This document shows positions 11,918 to 21,393 of a stretch of 64,000 nt of DNA, piece after piece. Source of the DNA: Mycoplasma sp. 1578d (GTDB taxonomy: Bacteria > Bacillota_I > Bacilli_A > Mycoplasmatales > Metamycoplasmataceae). The DNA is taken from positions 620,001 through 684,000 of the forward strand of contig NZ_CP102081.1 of assembly GCF_024582695.1 (NCBI RefSeq), written 5' to 3'. The stretch's first letter is position 1. Every line of letters starts with the position of its first letter. A model generated the notes under the pieces. The model made no database searches. It was not told where the DNA came from and saw nothing but the letters and a program-made list of their open reading frames with translations. Position numbers and translations under genes: made by a program.

Positions 11918-13936
11918 ATGAAATATAAAAAACTTTTTTGGCTATTTTCTCCAATTTTATTGACTCCTTTTTTAGTTGCATGTACATCCCCTTCGCAAAT
12001 TAAAAAGAAGCAAAATTACTTGCGTAATTATAATTATCCAAATCAATATGCTAACGGAATCCTACCAATTTTTGAGAATAAAAAAGTTCAAAATGATATT
12101 GAAAAAGCTCTTTTTGCGCCTCTTCTAAAATACAATTCTTTTGATAATTTAATTGTTGATAAAGTTAATAACGTGATTGCTCAATCATCAAAAAGTCATT
12201 TATCTTTTTATTTGGCTAAATCAATTGAACTAAATTTTGATAATAAAACATCATTAACCTATACAAATGACAATTTTATTAATAATACTAATCGTTCAAA
12301 TCAATATATAACTAATCTTTCATCTAATGACATCACTTCAATTAATCACCCTGATCTTTGAACCAATATGAAAAAAGCAACAAGTATTGTCTTTGAGATT
12401 AAGGATAATGTTTATTACTCAAAATACAATGGACAACAAACTCAAATTAAATTAAGTGCTCAAGATTTAATTTCAAACTTAACTCCACAAATTAAGCAAA
12501 TATTTGAAAATAATTATGGTGTTACATTAAGTGGCAAAGGCAATTTACTTACCATTATTTCGACTAAAAAATTAGCCGATAATTTTATTAAACATGAATT
12601 AATGCAAAATATGATTTTCAACCCTTTTCCTTCTTTAAATCAGGGCAAAGGCAATTTTCAAGATTGATTATATGTTTCTAAATATTTACCTTATATTAAT
12701 CGAATTGACTCTCTAAAATTAATTAAAAACAAATTTTCTGCTGACGATAAATTTAATCAAGCATTAAACACAATTGAAGAGATTTCATTAAAATTTAATC
12801 CAACTCCATTAGATATTGAAACATTTAGAATTCAACAATTACGTTCATTTCGACAAAATTTAATTTCTGAAGCTCCATTCGAAATATTTAACAATATTCA
12901 AAAGGAAGATATTTTAAGTCGTTCACGACAATATGGTTTGAGAGAGTTTTTTAAAAATAATAACTTACAAATTAATCAGCACTTTTTCTTTGCTAATTCT
13001 TTCGATCCACAAAAATCAGATAAATTCAACACTGATTTTAAAAACTTTTATTTTCAAAACAATCAAAATGCTTATTTATTTCGCTATTATTTAAGTCGAA
13101 TTTATTCATTATTTGCTCGAGCAATTTATTTGGATAATGAATATTACTGAAATTCACTTGCATTACCATTAACTCAACTAAATAACAATGCAAATGAGCA
13201 AAGCAATATCAAAACTTTAAGTGATGCATATACTCAAATCAATCAACAAGATATTTATTTTTATTCAAAAAACACAGAAAAAAAAGTTAATTATTTTGAT
13301 TTGAGAAATTATTATTTTGACCAAAATCATATTTTAGATTTTAATAAGGCATTACCAAATATTGAATTTGATCAAATTAAGAACGAACTTAATTTGATCA
13401 TTAATCAATATTTGGCTGGATCTAATCAAGAATTTATTTTTTCAGTCCCAATTTTAGATACTAATTCAGAGCGAGAAAATACTTTATATCAATACTATGT
13501 AGATTTAGTAAATACCATTTCTCCACATTTAAAATCTAAATTAGAACAAGTTTCTCAGCAATACCTTGAGAAAAATAATTATTTTATTAGCTATCAAATT
13601 TTTGAATATCAGGATAATTCACTTGAAAGTTTTATTAAATTTATTTGAGAAAATCCATTAACAAATGTTTATTTAAATCCTCAGAATTCCTTTAATAATT
13701 ATCCAATTCTCAGTTCAATTAACTTTGATTTACAAAAAGCTCTGCAAATTGTTAAAACTAAAGATCTGAAAAGTCAAATTAATTTAATTAATGAATTGAA
13801 CAATTTAATTCCACTTCCTTTTGATCCCAAGAACGTTGATAATTCAAAAAGTCTTTCAAAAATCATTGTGCAAAATTATTATCAGTTCCCACTATCCAGT
13901 GATGGAATAATTAATTTTGAAGATATTACAATCTAA
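11918..13936 (+). CDS. oppA: OppA-like substrate-binding lipoprotein
   Basis: 672 residues with TGA as Trp. The N-terminus is a lipoprotein signal, basic start plus hydrophobic run ending FLVAC with the lipidated Cys at residue 22. The mature part is long, hydrophilic and Asn/Gln/Ile-rich. Position and size fit the extracytoplasmic solute receptor of the transporter encoded just upstream (6-nt gap), and mycoplasma OppA proteins diverge strongly, so I rely mainly on context. I see no P-loop of the kind reported for the ecto-ATPase OppA of M. hominis. The gene ends 71 nt before the next start without an evident terminator. Confidence 0.7.
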
Positions 13937-13993
13937 CATGAATTCATTTATTTTACTCAGCTAAAAAATTGATTTTTTGTTGGTTAAAAAATA

Positions 13994-13999
13994 TATAAT
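13994..13999 (+). promoter_or_regulatory. -10 box 8 nt before the start codon (leaderless-type)
   Basis: Perfect TATAAT separated from the ATG at 14008 by ATTAAATT only. Transcription would begin within about 1-2 nt of the start codon, and there is no ribosome binding site. Confidence 0.55.
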
Positions 14000-14007
14000 A
14001 TTAAATT

Positions 14008-14799
14008 ATGATGAATAATCCTTTCTCAAAACAAAATTTTACTAATATTGAAATTGTTAATGTATCGCAATCGCATAAAAAATATTTTGCTTTTACTTTT
14101 TTAACTTTCGCTATTAGTATTGTATTGTTCACACTATTAATAATTGCTGATTTTTTCATTTTAGGTTGGGTTTATACTAACTATTCGGAAAAAATGTTTT
14201 TTGTTTATTTGGCGATGATGGTTTCAACTTTAGTGTATTTTGTCGTGTCCATTTCCTATAGTTTTTCAAGGGAACGTGGTCTGATAATTACCTTTTTATA
14301 TTGATTGGCAGTTCAAATTACTTTACCTTTACTGATTTCGTTTGGTCTTTTATATTTATGAATAATTGGAGATTTAAATTATCAAGTTATTATCACAATC
14401 CTTGTAGTCCCAGCTCTAATTATTCTAATTACTGGTGTGTTATCGTATTTTGATTTAGTTGATTTAACAAAAATTTGAAAAGTTATTGTATTTTTATTTT
14501 CAATTATTGTAATTACAATTCTAATTTCAATTGTTTTATACTTTACTTTATCAAGACAAGAAAAACAAACCTCAACTTGATATAGATCAATTGATTTTAT
14601 CTTGCCAGTGCTTTATACAGTCTTTTTAACATTTAGTACATTCTTCACCTGAAGACAAGTATTGCTAAGATCTCAGTATCTTGACATAACTGATAATTCA
14701 AAAATTTTCAAATCAGCTTTAGCAAGTGGAATTGATCTTTTTGTTAATTTTGCATTACTGGTTTATTTTATACTATCGATTTTTATAAGAAGAAGATAA
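14008..14799 (+). CDS. Multi-pass membrane protein, Bax inhibitor-1 (BI-1/YccA)-like
   Basis: 263 residues, about seven transmembrane helices, with a short cytoplasmic N-terminus. The C-terminal stretch SALASGIDLFVNFALLVYFILS ending in IRRR resembles the last helix and basic tail of BI-1 family proteins (Asp in the final helix, 'LYLDFINLFL' type). That family has been linked to calcium leak and membrane protein quality control elsewhere, and nothing here specifies the role. Two ATGs in tandem (14008 and 14011) can serve as start; no ribosome binding site precedes them. A bidirectional hairpin separates it from the convergent mnuA gene. Other multi-pass families cannot be excluded. Confidence 0.65.
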
Positions 14800-14802
14800 G
14801 AA

Positions 14803-14838
14803 ATAAAAAAATACTTTTTAAAAAAGTATTTTTTTATT
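14803..14838. terminator. Bidirectional terminator between BI-1-like gene and mnuA
   Basis: Arms AAAAAATACTTTTT and AAAAAGTATTTTTTT form a hairpin with A-rich and T-rich flanks on both strands. It lies between two convergent genes and overlaps the mnuA stop codon. Confidence 0.75.
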
Positions 14839-16207
14839 TCTTGAATTTAACCGATAATCACACTGGTAAATGATCTGATACTTTGTTTCTAAGAATAAAT
14901 CAAATGTTGTTTGAACTCTTATCCACTTTAGAGCCTGCGTTAAGTTTTGATCTGTAAATTCGCTCGTATTCCCTATTGACATAATCTTTAAACTCGCTAT
15001 TTTCAAAGTATTTTTTGAAAATGTCATATTTAAATAAATCATGATTTTTTGGTTCCTGAACTAAAGACTTAGAATCATAAAACATACGATCATATGGTTC
15101 TGAATATGCTCCATCATAATCTCCATCCTTAACAAATTTTCTAATATTTGCTGGTGATTTTAATGATGTAGACGCTGAAGCATCATCGTTTCAACCGCTT
15201 AAATAACCAGAAGTAATTAAATTAGCAAATATATCAGATGAGTTTTTAGGAATATTAGTATCCCCACCAAAAATAATGTTTTGAGCGCCGTTTTGCTCAA
15301 AAAAATCAAATACTTTGTCTAGATTATATGCCTCAGCACCCTCTTGTGAACCAATTGATCTGCTTAATCGAGCTCCTACTGGAAGTTCATAATCTAAATC
15401 AACAAAGCTAACTTCGTCTCCTTTTTTACCTGGAGAATCAAAGTGATCAAAAATAGTGGTGAAACTTCTTTGAGTTCCTTTTATCTGAAACATAGCTCCA
15501 AACGGTGGACGCACGTAGCTAGTTATTTGTTCATCACTAGTTGGATAATCTATTTCGTCTTGGAAAGATTTTTCAACGCTTCCATCGCTAAATTCTAATG
15601 AATTGAGTTTGTTAGTATCATATAAAATTACCACCGATTCTTGAACACTGCCAGATGAGTTAGGATTATACTGGTTTTGTGGTTGAGAAACCATAGCGTA
15701 TTTACGATTTGAAAGAGAATTAAGTTTTTGAACTATTAAATTCACTGATTCATATTGACCATTATTAATTTCAGTTAATCCGATAACATCAGCATTAATT
15801 TCTGAAAGAACTTTACTAATAATTGAAACTTTAAATTGATTATCATAATTTTGTCTATTTGGATAATTTAAAATATTTCAATGAACAATTTTGACTCCTT
15901 CAGCGTCTTGGATTCTTGGCGAAGAACCTCTTGCTCGTCTCGAAGTGGATGCATACGAGTAATTTTTCTGATGATTTGGTTCGTACTCAACAATTTTATC
16001 AGATGGATTAGCAATTTTATTTTGTTTGAGATATTGCGAAATATTATCATCAATTTCTTTAATCGAATCAGCAATAGACTGATAAACAAGATCATTATTT
16101 TTCTTATTTGGGCGATCTTGCTCTGTGTTGCAAGATGCTAAAAACAACACTGGAATTACACTACTTGTAACAATACTTAATAACTTAAACACTAGTAACT
16201 TTTTCAT
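14834..16207 (-). CDS. mnuA: Membrane nuclease lipoprotein, MnuA-like (DNase I fold)
   Basis: Surface nuclease that degrades host nucleic acids to supply precursors for a cell that cannot make nucleotides de novo. 457 residues. The lipoprotein signal ends VLFLASC with Cys26. The endonuclease/exonuclease/phosphatase fold follows: VKIVHWNILNYPN (near 110), the metal-binding Glu in DVIGLTEINNGQ (near 145), FGGDTNIPKN (near 320, catalytic Asp/Asn) and the terminal NKVSDHLPVWLSV with the catalytic Asp-His pair. TGA encodes Trp in HWNILN, GWNDD and elsewhere. It is transcribed alone; the -10 box sits 9 nt before the ATG. MnuA-type enzymes also cut neutrophil extracellular traps in some species, which is known for the family only. 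Confidence 0.88.
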
Positions 16208-16216
16208 ACATAACTT

Positions 16217-16222
16217 ATTATA
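16217..16222 (-). promoter_or_regulatory. -10 box of mnuA, 9 nt before the start codon
   Basis: The minus strand reads TATAAT followed by AAGTTATGT and then the ATG at 16207. No ribosome binding site is present, so a leaderless or near-leaderless transcript is expected. Confidence 0.5.
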
Positions 16223-16329
16223 TTTTTGATTTTTTAATAACCAACAAAAAATATTTTTTTCTTTGCTAATTTATGGAAATGTACCCATATCCAAACAGTA
16301 ATATATTAGGTCTTGCCCTTACTTGGTAA

Positions 16330-16351
16330 AACTCTGTTTTTTATTAGAGTT
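16330..16351 (+). promoter_or_regulatory. Inverted repeat upstream of the hisS -10 box
   Basis: AACTCT and AGAGTT flank a T-rich loop, ending 8 nt before the TAAAAT at 16360-16365. It could be an operator or a small hairpin in the core promoter region. A second small palindrome (TATGG/CCATA, 16272-16289) lies further upstream. There is no T-box motif in this 190-nt gap. Confidence 0.3.
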
Positions 16352-16397
16352 AAATAATGTAAAATTAAAATAGTTTAACTAATTGAAAAGGGGTTAT

Positions 16398-17738
16398 ATG
16401 ATTAATAAAGTTAAAGGAACTATTGATTATTCGATTGATCATTTTAATAAAAAAAGAGAGATTCTTTCTGCATTTGAAACCTTAGTTGAATACTTTGGAT
16501 TTTCGTTGGTTGAAACTCCAATTATTGAATATGCTGAACTATTTCAAAGAAGCAATCAAAATAGTGATATGGTCCAAAAAGAAATGTTCACTTTTAAGGA
16601 TAAAAGTGGACGCGAAATTGTTCTAAGACCTGAAGGAACTGCTTCATTTGTCCGTGCTTTTATCGCTAATAAATGATATGCACAAACTGAAATTGATAAA
16701 TTCGCTTATCATGGCCCAATGTTCCGTTATGAAAGACCACAAAGTGGACGCTATAGACAATTTTATCAAGCCGGAGTTGAGTTTGTCGGTCCTAAAACTC
16801 CATTACGAGATGTTCATGTGATTTGTACAGCTCAATTTTTAATCGATCTTATAGCTTTTAAAAAAGGAACTGAGATTAAGCTACACATCAATTCAATTGG
16901 TGATGAACAAACTCGAACTAAATTTCAAGAAGCATTAAGAGAATTTTTAATCCCATATAAAGATCAGCTTAGTGAAATTTCACAAGAAAGACTAGAATCA
17001 AAAAACGTATTAAGAATTTTAGATGATAAAGTTGATTCTAAATTACCTTTCATGGAAAAAGCTCCTAAAATTTCTGATTTTTACTCAGAAGAATCAGAAA
17101 AATATTTTGAGTCTGTCCTTTCGTTGCTAGATTCTTATGAAATTGATTATGAAGTGGATCATAATTTAGTACGTGGATTAGATTATTATGACGAAATTGT
17201 TTTTGAATTTATCTATAAAACTAAAGATATTGAAGCAACTTTAATTGGTGGTGGGAGATATTCAAATTTAATCGCTGAATTAAACGGTCCAGAAATATCA
17301 AGCGTTGGATTTGGGTTTGGAGTTGATCGCTTCATTGAACTTTTAAGTCCAGAATTAGAAGAGCCTGAAGATATTCAAAGAACTCATATTGTGCCTAATA
17401 TCGGAAGAGTTCCAAATCCGCTAGTTTTAATGGGTGCTTCAGAAAAAATGAGCACGCTTGAAAAGCTTTATAAATTGTATTTATATTTTAACCTTGAAGG
17501 TGGAAGTGTTAAAATTAATTTTATTCCTGAATTAACTAAGAGCAAAAAATTATTTGAATTAGCTCAAAAGCAAAAAGTACAATTTATGATTTATGAAGAT
17601 CCAAAAATTTCAGATCCTGAAGTAGTTGTGTTTAAAAACATGCGTACAAACAAGAAAAAGAAAATTGATCTTTCTGAAGGCGTTTCAGGACACGATGAAT
17701 TTTTAGAACTTTTAATGTCATATGATGATGAATTTTAA
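16398..17738 (+). CDS. hisS: Histidyl-tRNA synthetase
   Basis: Class II aminoacyl-tRNA synthetase for histidine, 446 residues. Motif 2 is MFRYERPQSGRYRQFYQAGVE (residues about 108-128). The histidine-binding signature LVRGLDYYDEIVFEF is near 258, and motif 3 is SVGFGFGVDRF near 305. The C-terminal anticodon-binding domain ends the protein. The ATG at 16398 is chosen because AAAAGGGG lies 6 nt upstream; a TTG at 16383 in frame is less likely. One TGA Trp (NKWYAQ) is seen. aspS follows after 9 nt, the usual hisS-aspS pair. Confidence 0.97.
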
Positions 17739-17747
17739 AAGGTAATT

Positions 17748-19445
17748 ATGAATAAGGTAATTAAAAATAATCAATTAAGACTTTCTGATCAAGGTAAGGA
17801 AGTGACTTTATATGGTTGGGTAGCAAACAAAAGACGCTTTGGTGAGCTCAATTTTGTTGATTTAAGAGATAAATATGGAATAACACAATTAGTTTTTAAT
17901 CACCCAATTTCATTTTCAAAAGAAAGTGTCCTTGAAGTAACAGGAATTGTTGTAAAAAGAAAAGATCCTAATCCTACACTTGAAACTGGTGAAATTGAAA
18001 TTAATGTTCAATCGTATAAAGTGCTCTCTGCTTCAGCTGAATTACCTTTTGCTATTAAAGACGATCTTGAAACTAAAGAAGATTTGCGTTTAAAATATCG
18101 TTTCTTAGATCTTCGCCGTCCAATTATGCAAAAAACTATTAAACTTAAAAATGATTTGTTTTTTGCCATTCGTGAATTCATGCACTCAAATGAGTTCACT
18201 GAAATTGAAACTCCCGTGCTAGCTAAAGCAACCCCAGAAGGAGCAAGAGATTTTTTAGTACCAACACGAAATCAAGGTGAGTTTTTTGCATTACCACAAT
18301 CTCCGCAACTATTCAAACAATTATTAATGATTTCGGGATTTGAAAAATACTATCAATTTGCTCGTTGTTTTAGAGATGAAGATTCACGAAAAGATCGTCA
18401 ACCTGAATTTACTCAACTTGATATTGAAACAAGTTTTTTAAGTGTTGAATTATTTATGAGTATTATTGAAAAACTATTTCAACATTTTATGAAAAAAGTT
18501 ATGAATGTTGAAATTACTATTCCATTTCAAAAACTCAAATTTAATGATTGCATTCGTGATTATGGAACTGATAAACCTGACTTAAGATTTGATAATAAAA
18601 TTGTAAATATTAACAATTTTTGCAATGATTCAGATTTTGATATTATTAAAAACGCTCCTTCGAAACGTCTTTTGGTAATTGATGAAATTATTAATAAAAA
18701 ACAATTTAAATCACTAGAAGAAATTGCAAAGAAAAATAAAGCAAACATTTTATTTTATTTCACTATAGAAAATGGTGAGCTTAAGGACACAAATTTTGCA
18801 AAAAAAGTACCGCAAAGTGTTGAAAAATTAATCACTCAAATTAACAAACAAACTGGAACATATTTTATCGTTGCTAATGAATACGAAAACGCTTCTCAAG
18901 CACTTGGAGCATTAAGAGTTGAGTTAAATGAGCAATACAATTGAGCAAGAGATGAATACAATTTTGCTTGAATCATTGATTGACCAATGTTTGAATATGA
19001 TAAAGAAACTAATACCTGAGAGGCAGCACATCATCCATTTACCCAGTTTGATAACACTCTTGAAGAAATTGATCAACTTCCTAAAAATCAACTTAAAGCT
19101 AAAAGTTATGATTTAGTTTTAAACGGTTTTGAACTTGGTTCAGGATCGGCACGTATTTACGATCGTCAAATGCAGGAAAAAATGTTTGAACTTATCGGAA
19201 TGGATAAACAAGCACAAGAACATAAATTCGGTTTTTTCCTTAAAGCACTTGATTTTGGGGTTCCGCCACACTGTGGAATTGGGCTAGGGATTGATCGTTT
19301 AACTATGATTTTAACCCAGCACAAAACAATTAGAGATGTTATTGCTTTTCCTAAAAACGCTAAAAGTCAAGACGTATTCACAAATGCTCCTTCAGGAGTA
19401 GAGCAGGATCAATTAGACGAATTATTTCTTAAAATAAAGAAATAA
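17748..19445 (+). CDS. aspS: Aspartyl-tRNA synthetase
   Basis: Class II synthetase for aspartate, 565 residues. N-terminal OB-fold anticodon-binding domain (1-100, [23 protein letters not shown]). Catalytic core with the flipping loop and motif 1 region [13 protein letters not shown], motif 2 ([23 protein letters not shown] is split across residues 200-222) and motif 3 ([13 protein letters not shown] near 514). The bacterial-type GAD insertion lies between motifs 2 and 3 but is shorter than in E. coli. Three TGA codons in the [19 protein letters not shown] region encode Trp. It follows hisS by 9 nt in the same operon and has a discriminating bacterial AspRS architecture. Confidence 0.97.
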
Positions 19446-19484
19446 ATTATCTAAAATTTTACTTATCAAATTACTTTTTTAAGT

Positions 19485-19490
19485 TATAAT
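19485..19490 (+). promoter_or_regulatory. -10 promoter box for rpmF
   Basis: TATAAT 39 nt before the rpmF start, which has an AAGGAGGGACC ribosome binding site. This is an ordinary leadered gene and contrasts with the leaderless promoters elsewhere in the window. Confidence 0.5.
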
Positions 19491-19529
19491 TAAAAAGCAT
19501 TTATAAAAACCACAATAAGGAGGGACCAA

Positions 19530-19730
19530 ATGGCTATAGTACCAAAAAGAAAAACATCTAAACAACGTAAACACAAAAGAAACAGTCACTCTGCTTTAGA
19601 AATGCCAAACCTTGTTTCATGTAAAAATTGTACACAAATGATCGAACAGCATGTTGTATGTAAATTTTGTGGTTTTTACAAAGGTAAAAAGGTTCAAGGA
19701 TACGTTGCACTTAACGATCGAATTCAATAA
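19530..19730 (+). CDS. rpmF: Large ribosomal subunit protein bL32
   Basis: 66-residue 50S protein. Basic N-terminus (AIVPKRKTSKQRKHKRNSH) followed by a zinc ribbon formed by CKNC and CKFC (residues about 30-52), so this is the zinc-binding C+ form. It has its own promoter, a near-perfect ribosome binding site and its own terminator. Confidence 0.95.
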   Translation: MAIVPKRKTSKQRKHKRNSHSALEMPNLVSCKNCTQMIEQHVVCKFCGFYKGKKVQGYVALNDRIQ

Positions 19731-19744
19731 TTAATTTTATAATA

Positions 19745-19790
19745 GAAAATAACTGGAAAAATCTTTTTTCTAGTTATTTTTTTTATTCTC
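19745..19790 (+). terminator. Terminator after rpmF
   Basis: Arms AAATAACTGGAAAA and TTTTCTAGTTATTT with a short loop, followed by a T run. Confidence 0.75.
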
Positions 19791-19818
19791 TTTATTAACT
19801 AAACGAAAAGAGGTTAAA

Positions 19819-20418
19819 ATGTTACTTTATAAATTAGGTGAAATTGTATATAAAAAGAATAATAATTTGATTCTTGAATCTAAGTCTGAAGGGCACATTG
19901 TGGTTGTCTCGAATGAATCAAGATATCAAGTTCACGATAAAATTAAAATGTATTTTTATGAATATAATACTGAATACAATAAAACGACATACGGATTCAA
20001 AGATTTTAAAGAGCGATTATTATTTATTGATTTAATTTCAATTGATAAAATTGGTCCTAAAATCGCAATGAACATTCTCGATAAAGGTTGGGAATATGTT
20101 GCTGAACTAATTTCACAAGAAAACTGACAAGAAATTGCAAAATTTCCGTTTATTAGTGAAAAAACTGCTCGTTTTCTCTGTGTAGAATTAGCGAATAAAT
20201 GAACCAAAATAATGAACAAACAAATTAAAGATAATAGTGCAACTCAATCACAATTAAAACAACTTAGTGAAACATTAAATACTTTAGGTTTCAAGAAAAA
20301 ACAAATTGATTTTGCAGTTACTAAAGTTGATACATCAAAAACACTAGAAGAAATGATTGAGCAAAGTATTGAAATCATCGCAACAAACCAAAATGAAATC
20401 AATATTGCGTCCGCATAA
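19819..20418 (+). CDS. ruvA: Holliday junction branch migration protein RuvA
   Basis: RuvA tetramers bind Holliday junctions and load RuvB. 199 residues: N-terminal OB domain (1-65), central helix-hairpin-helix region with IDKIGPKIAMNIL (about 75-87), and a C-terminal domain of about 45 residues that contacts RuvB. Three TGA Trp codons join two stop-to-stop segments. Start ATG at 19819 with AAAGAGG upstream. It overlaps the ruvB start by 26 nt. No ruvC gene is present, as usual in mollicutes. Confidence 0.9.
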
Positions 20419-21349
20419 TTTTAAATCATTCATTGGCCAACGTAAATTAATTAAAACAATCCAAGCGATGATTGACAGTTCGCAAAAACAAAATAAAATT
20501 TTAGATCATATTTTACTCCACGGATTACCGGGTTTAGGTAAGACTACTCTAGCCACAATTATTGCAAACGAAAATAATAAGAATATTCATTATATTCAAG
20601 GTGCAAACATTGAGAAAAAGTCAGATATTATTTCAGTCCTTTCGTTGGTAAAAGAAGGAGATATTGTCTTTATTGATGAAATTCACAGCATTAATAAAAT
20701 CGTGGTCGAATTTCTTTATAATGCCATGGAAGATTTTGTTTTTGATCTGATTATTGGCGTCGATTCAAACGCCAAAGCTATTCGCATGAAAATTAAGCCA
20801 TTTACTTTAATTGGAGCTACAACTAAAATAAATGAAATATCTCAACCATTGAAAGATCGCTTTGGTTTTATCGGAAGATTTGTCAATTATGATATCAATG
20901 ATTTAATGACCATAATTAAAAATTCAGCTCATGCATTAGAAATTGAGATTCCTGAAAATCAGGTAAAAATCATTGCATCATATTCGCGATCAACACCCAG
21001 AATTGCTAATCATTTATTAAGTCGGATTAAGGATTTTGCTATTTCCTTAAATAATGGAATTATTGATAATAAGATTATTAAAAAGACATTCAATTTTCTC
21101 GAGTTGTATCCGTTAGGTCTTTCTAAAGATCATATTGAATATTTGCAAGTACTCCGTGAAGGATTTGATGAAAAAGCCGTTTCTCTTGATGTTATTACTG
21201 GACTTATCTCCACAAGTAAAGACAACATTTTGAATGATATTGAACCTATTTTGCTATATTTTAAGTTAATCGAAAAAAATTCAAGAGGTCGTAAAATCAC
21301 CTCAAAAGGAGTTGATTATTTAATCAAAGAAAAGCTTTCAATAAACTAA
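20393..21349 (+). CDS. ruvB: Holliday junction branch migration DNA helicase RuvB
   Basis: AAA+ motor of the RuvAB complex, 318 residues. The N-terminus is RPHNFKSFIGQ. Walker A is GLPGLGKTT (44-52), Walker B FIDEIHS (93-99), sensor 1 TLIGATTK, arginine region DRFGF and the C-terminal winged helix (ISTSKDNILNDIEPIL, RGRKIT). The ATG at 20393 fits the family N-terminus; an upstream TTG at 20357 would add 12 unlikely residues. It lies inside the ruvA end, so translation is probably coupled. Confidence 0.96.
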   Translation: MKSILRPHNFKSFIGQRKLIKTIQAMIDSSQKQNKILDHILLHGLPGLGKTTLATIIANENNKNIHYIQGANIEKKSDIISVLSLVKEGDIVFIDEIHSINKIVVEFLYNAMEDFVFDLIIGVDSNAKAIRMKIKPFTLIGATTKINEISQPLKDRFGFIGRFVNYDINDLMTIIKNSAHALEIEIPENQVKIIASYSRSTPRIANHLLSRIKDFAISLNNGIIDNKIIKKTFNFLELYPLGLSKDHIEYLQVLREGFDEKAVSLDVITGLISTSKDNILNDIEPILLYFKLIEKNSRGRKITSKGVDYLIKEKLSIN

Positions 21350-21376
21350 AAGAAACGTCTTAAAAATGAATGTTTT

Positions 21377-21385
21377 TGGTAAAAT
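21377..21385 (+). promoter_or_regulatory. Extended -10 promoter of secDF, 8 nt before the start codon
   Basis: TGG-TAAAAT with TAAAAT ending 8 nt before the ATG at 21394. There is no ribosome binding site, so the transcript should start almost at the ATG. Confidence 0.6.
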
Positions 21386-21393
21386 ATAGTAAT

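Noticed and set aside
16208-16397. T-box or other riboswitch upstream of hisS-aspS
   Set aside because: No AGGGTGGNACCGCG-like antiterminator sequence and no terminator pair was seen in the 190-nt gap.
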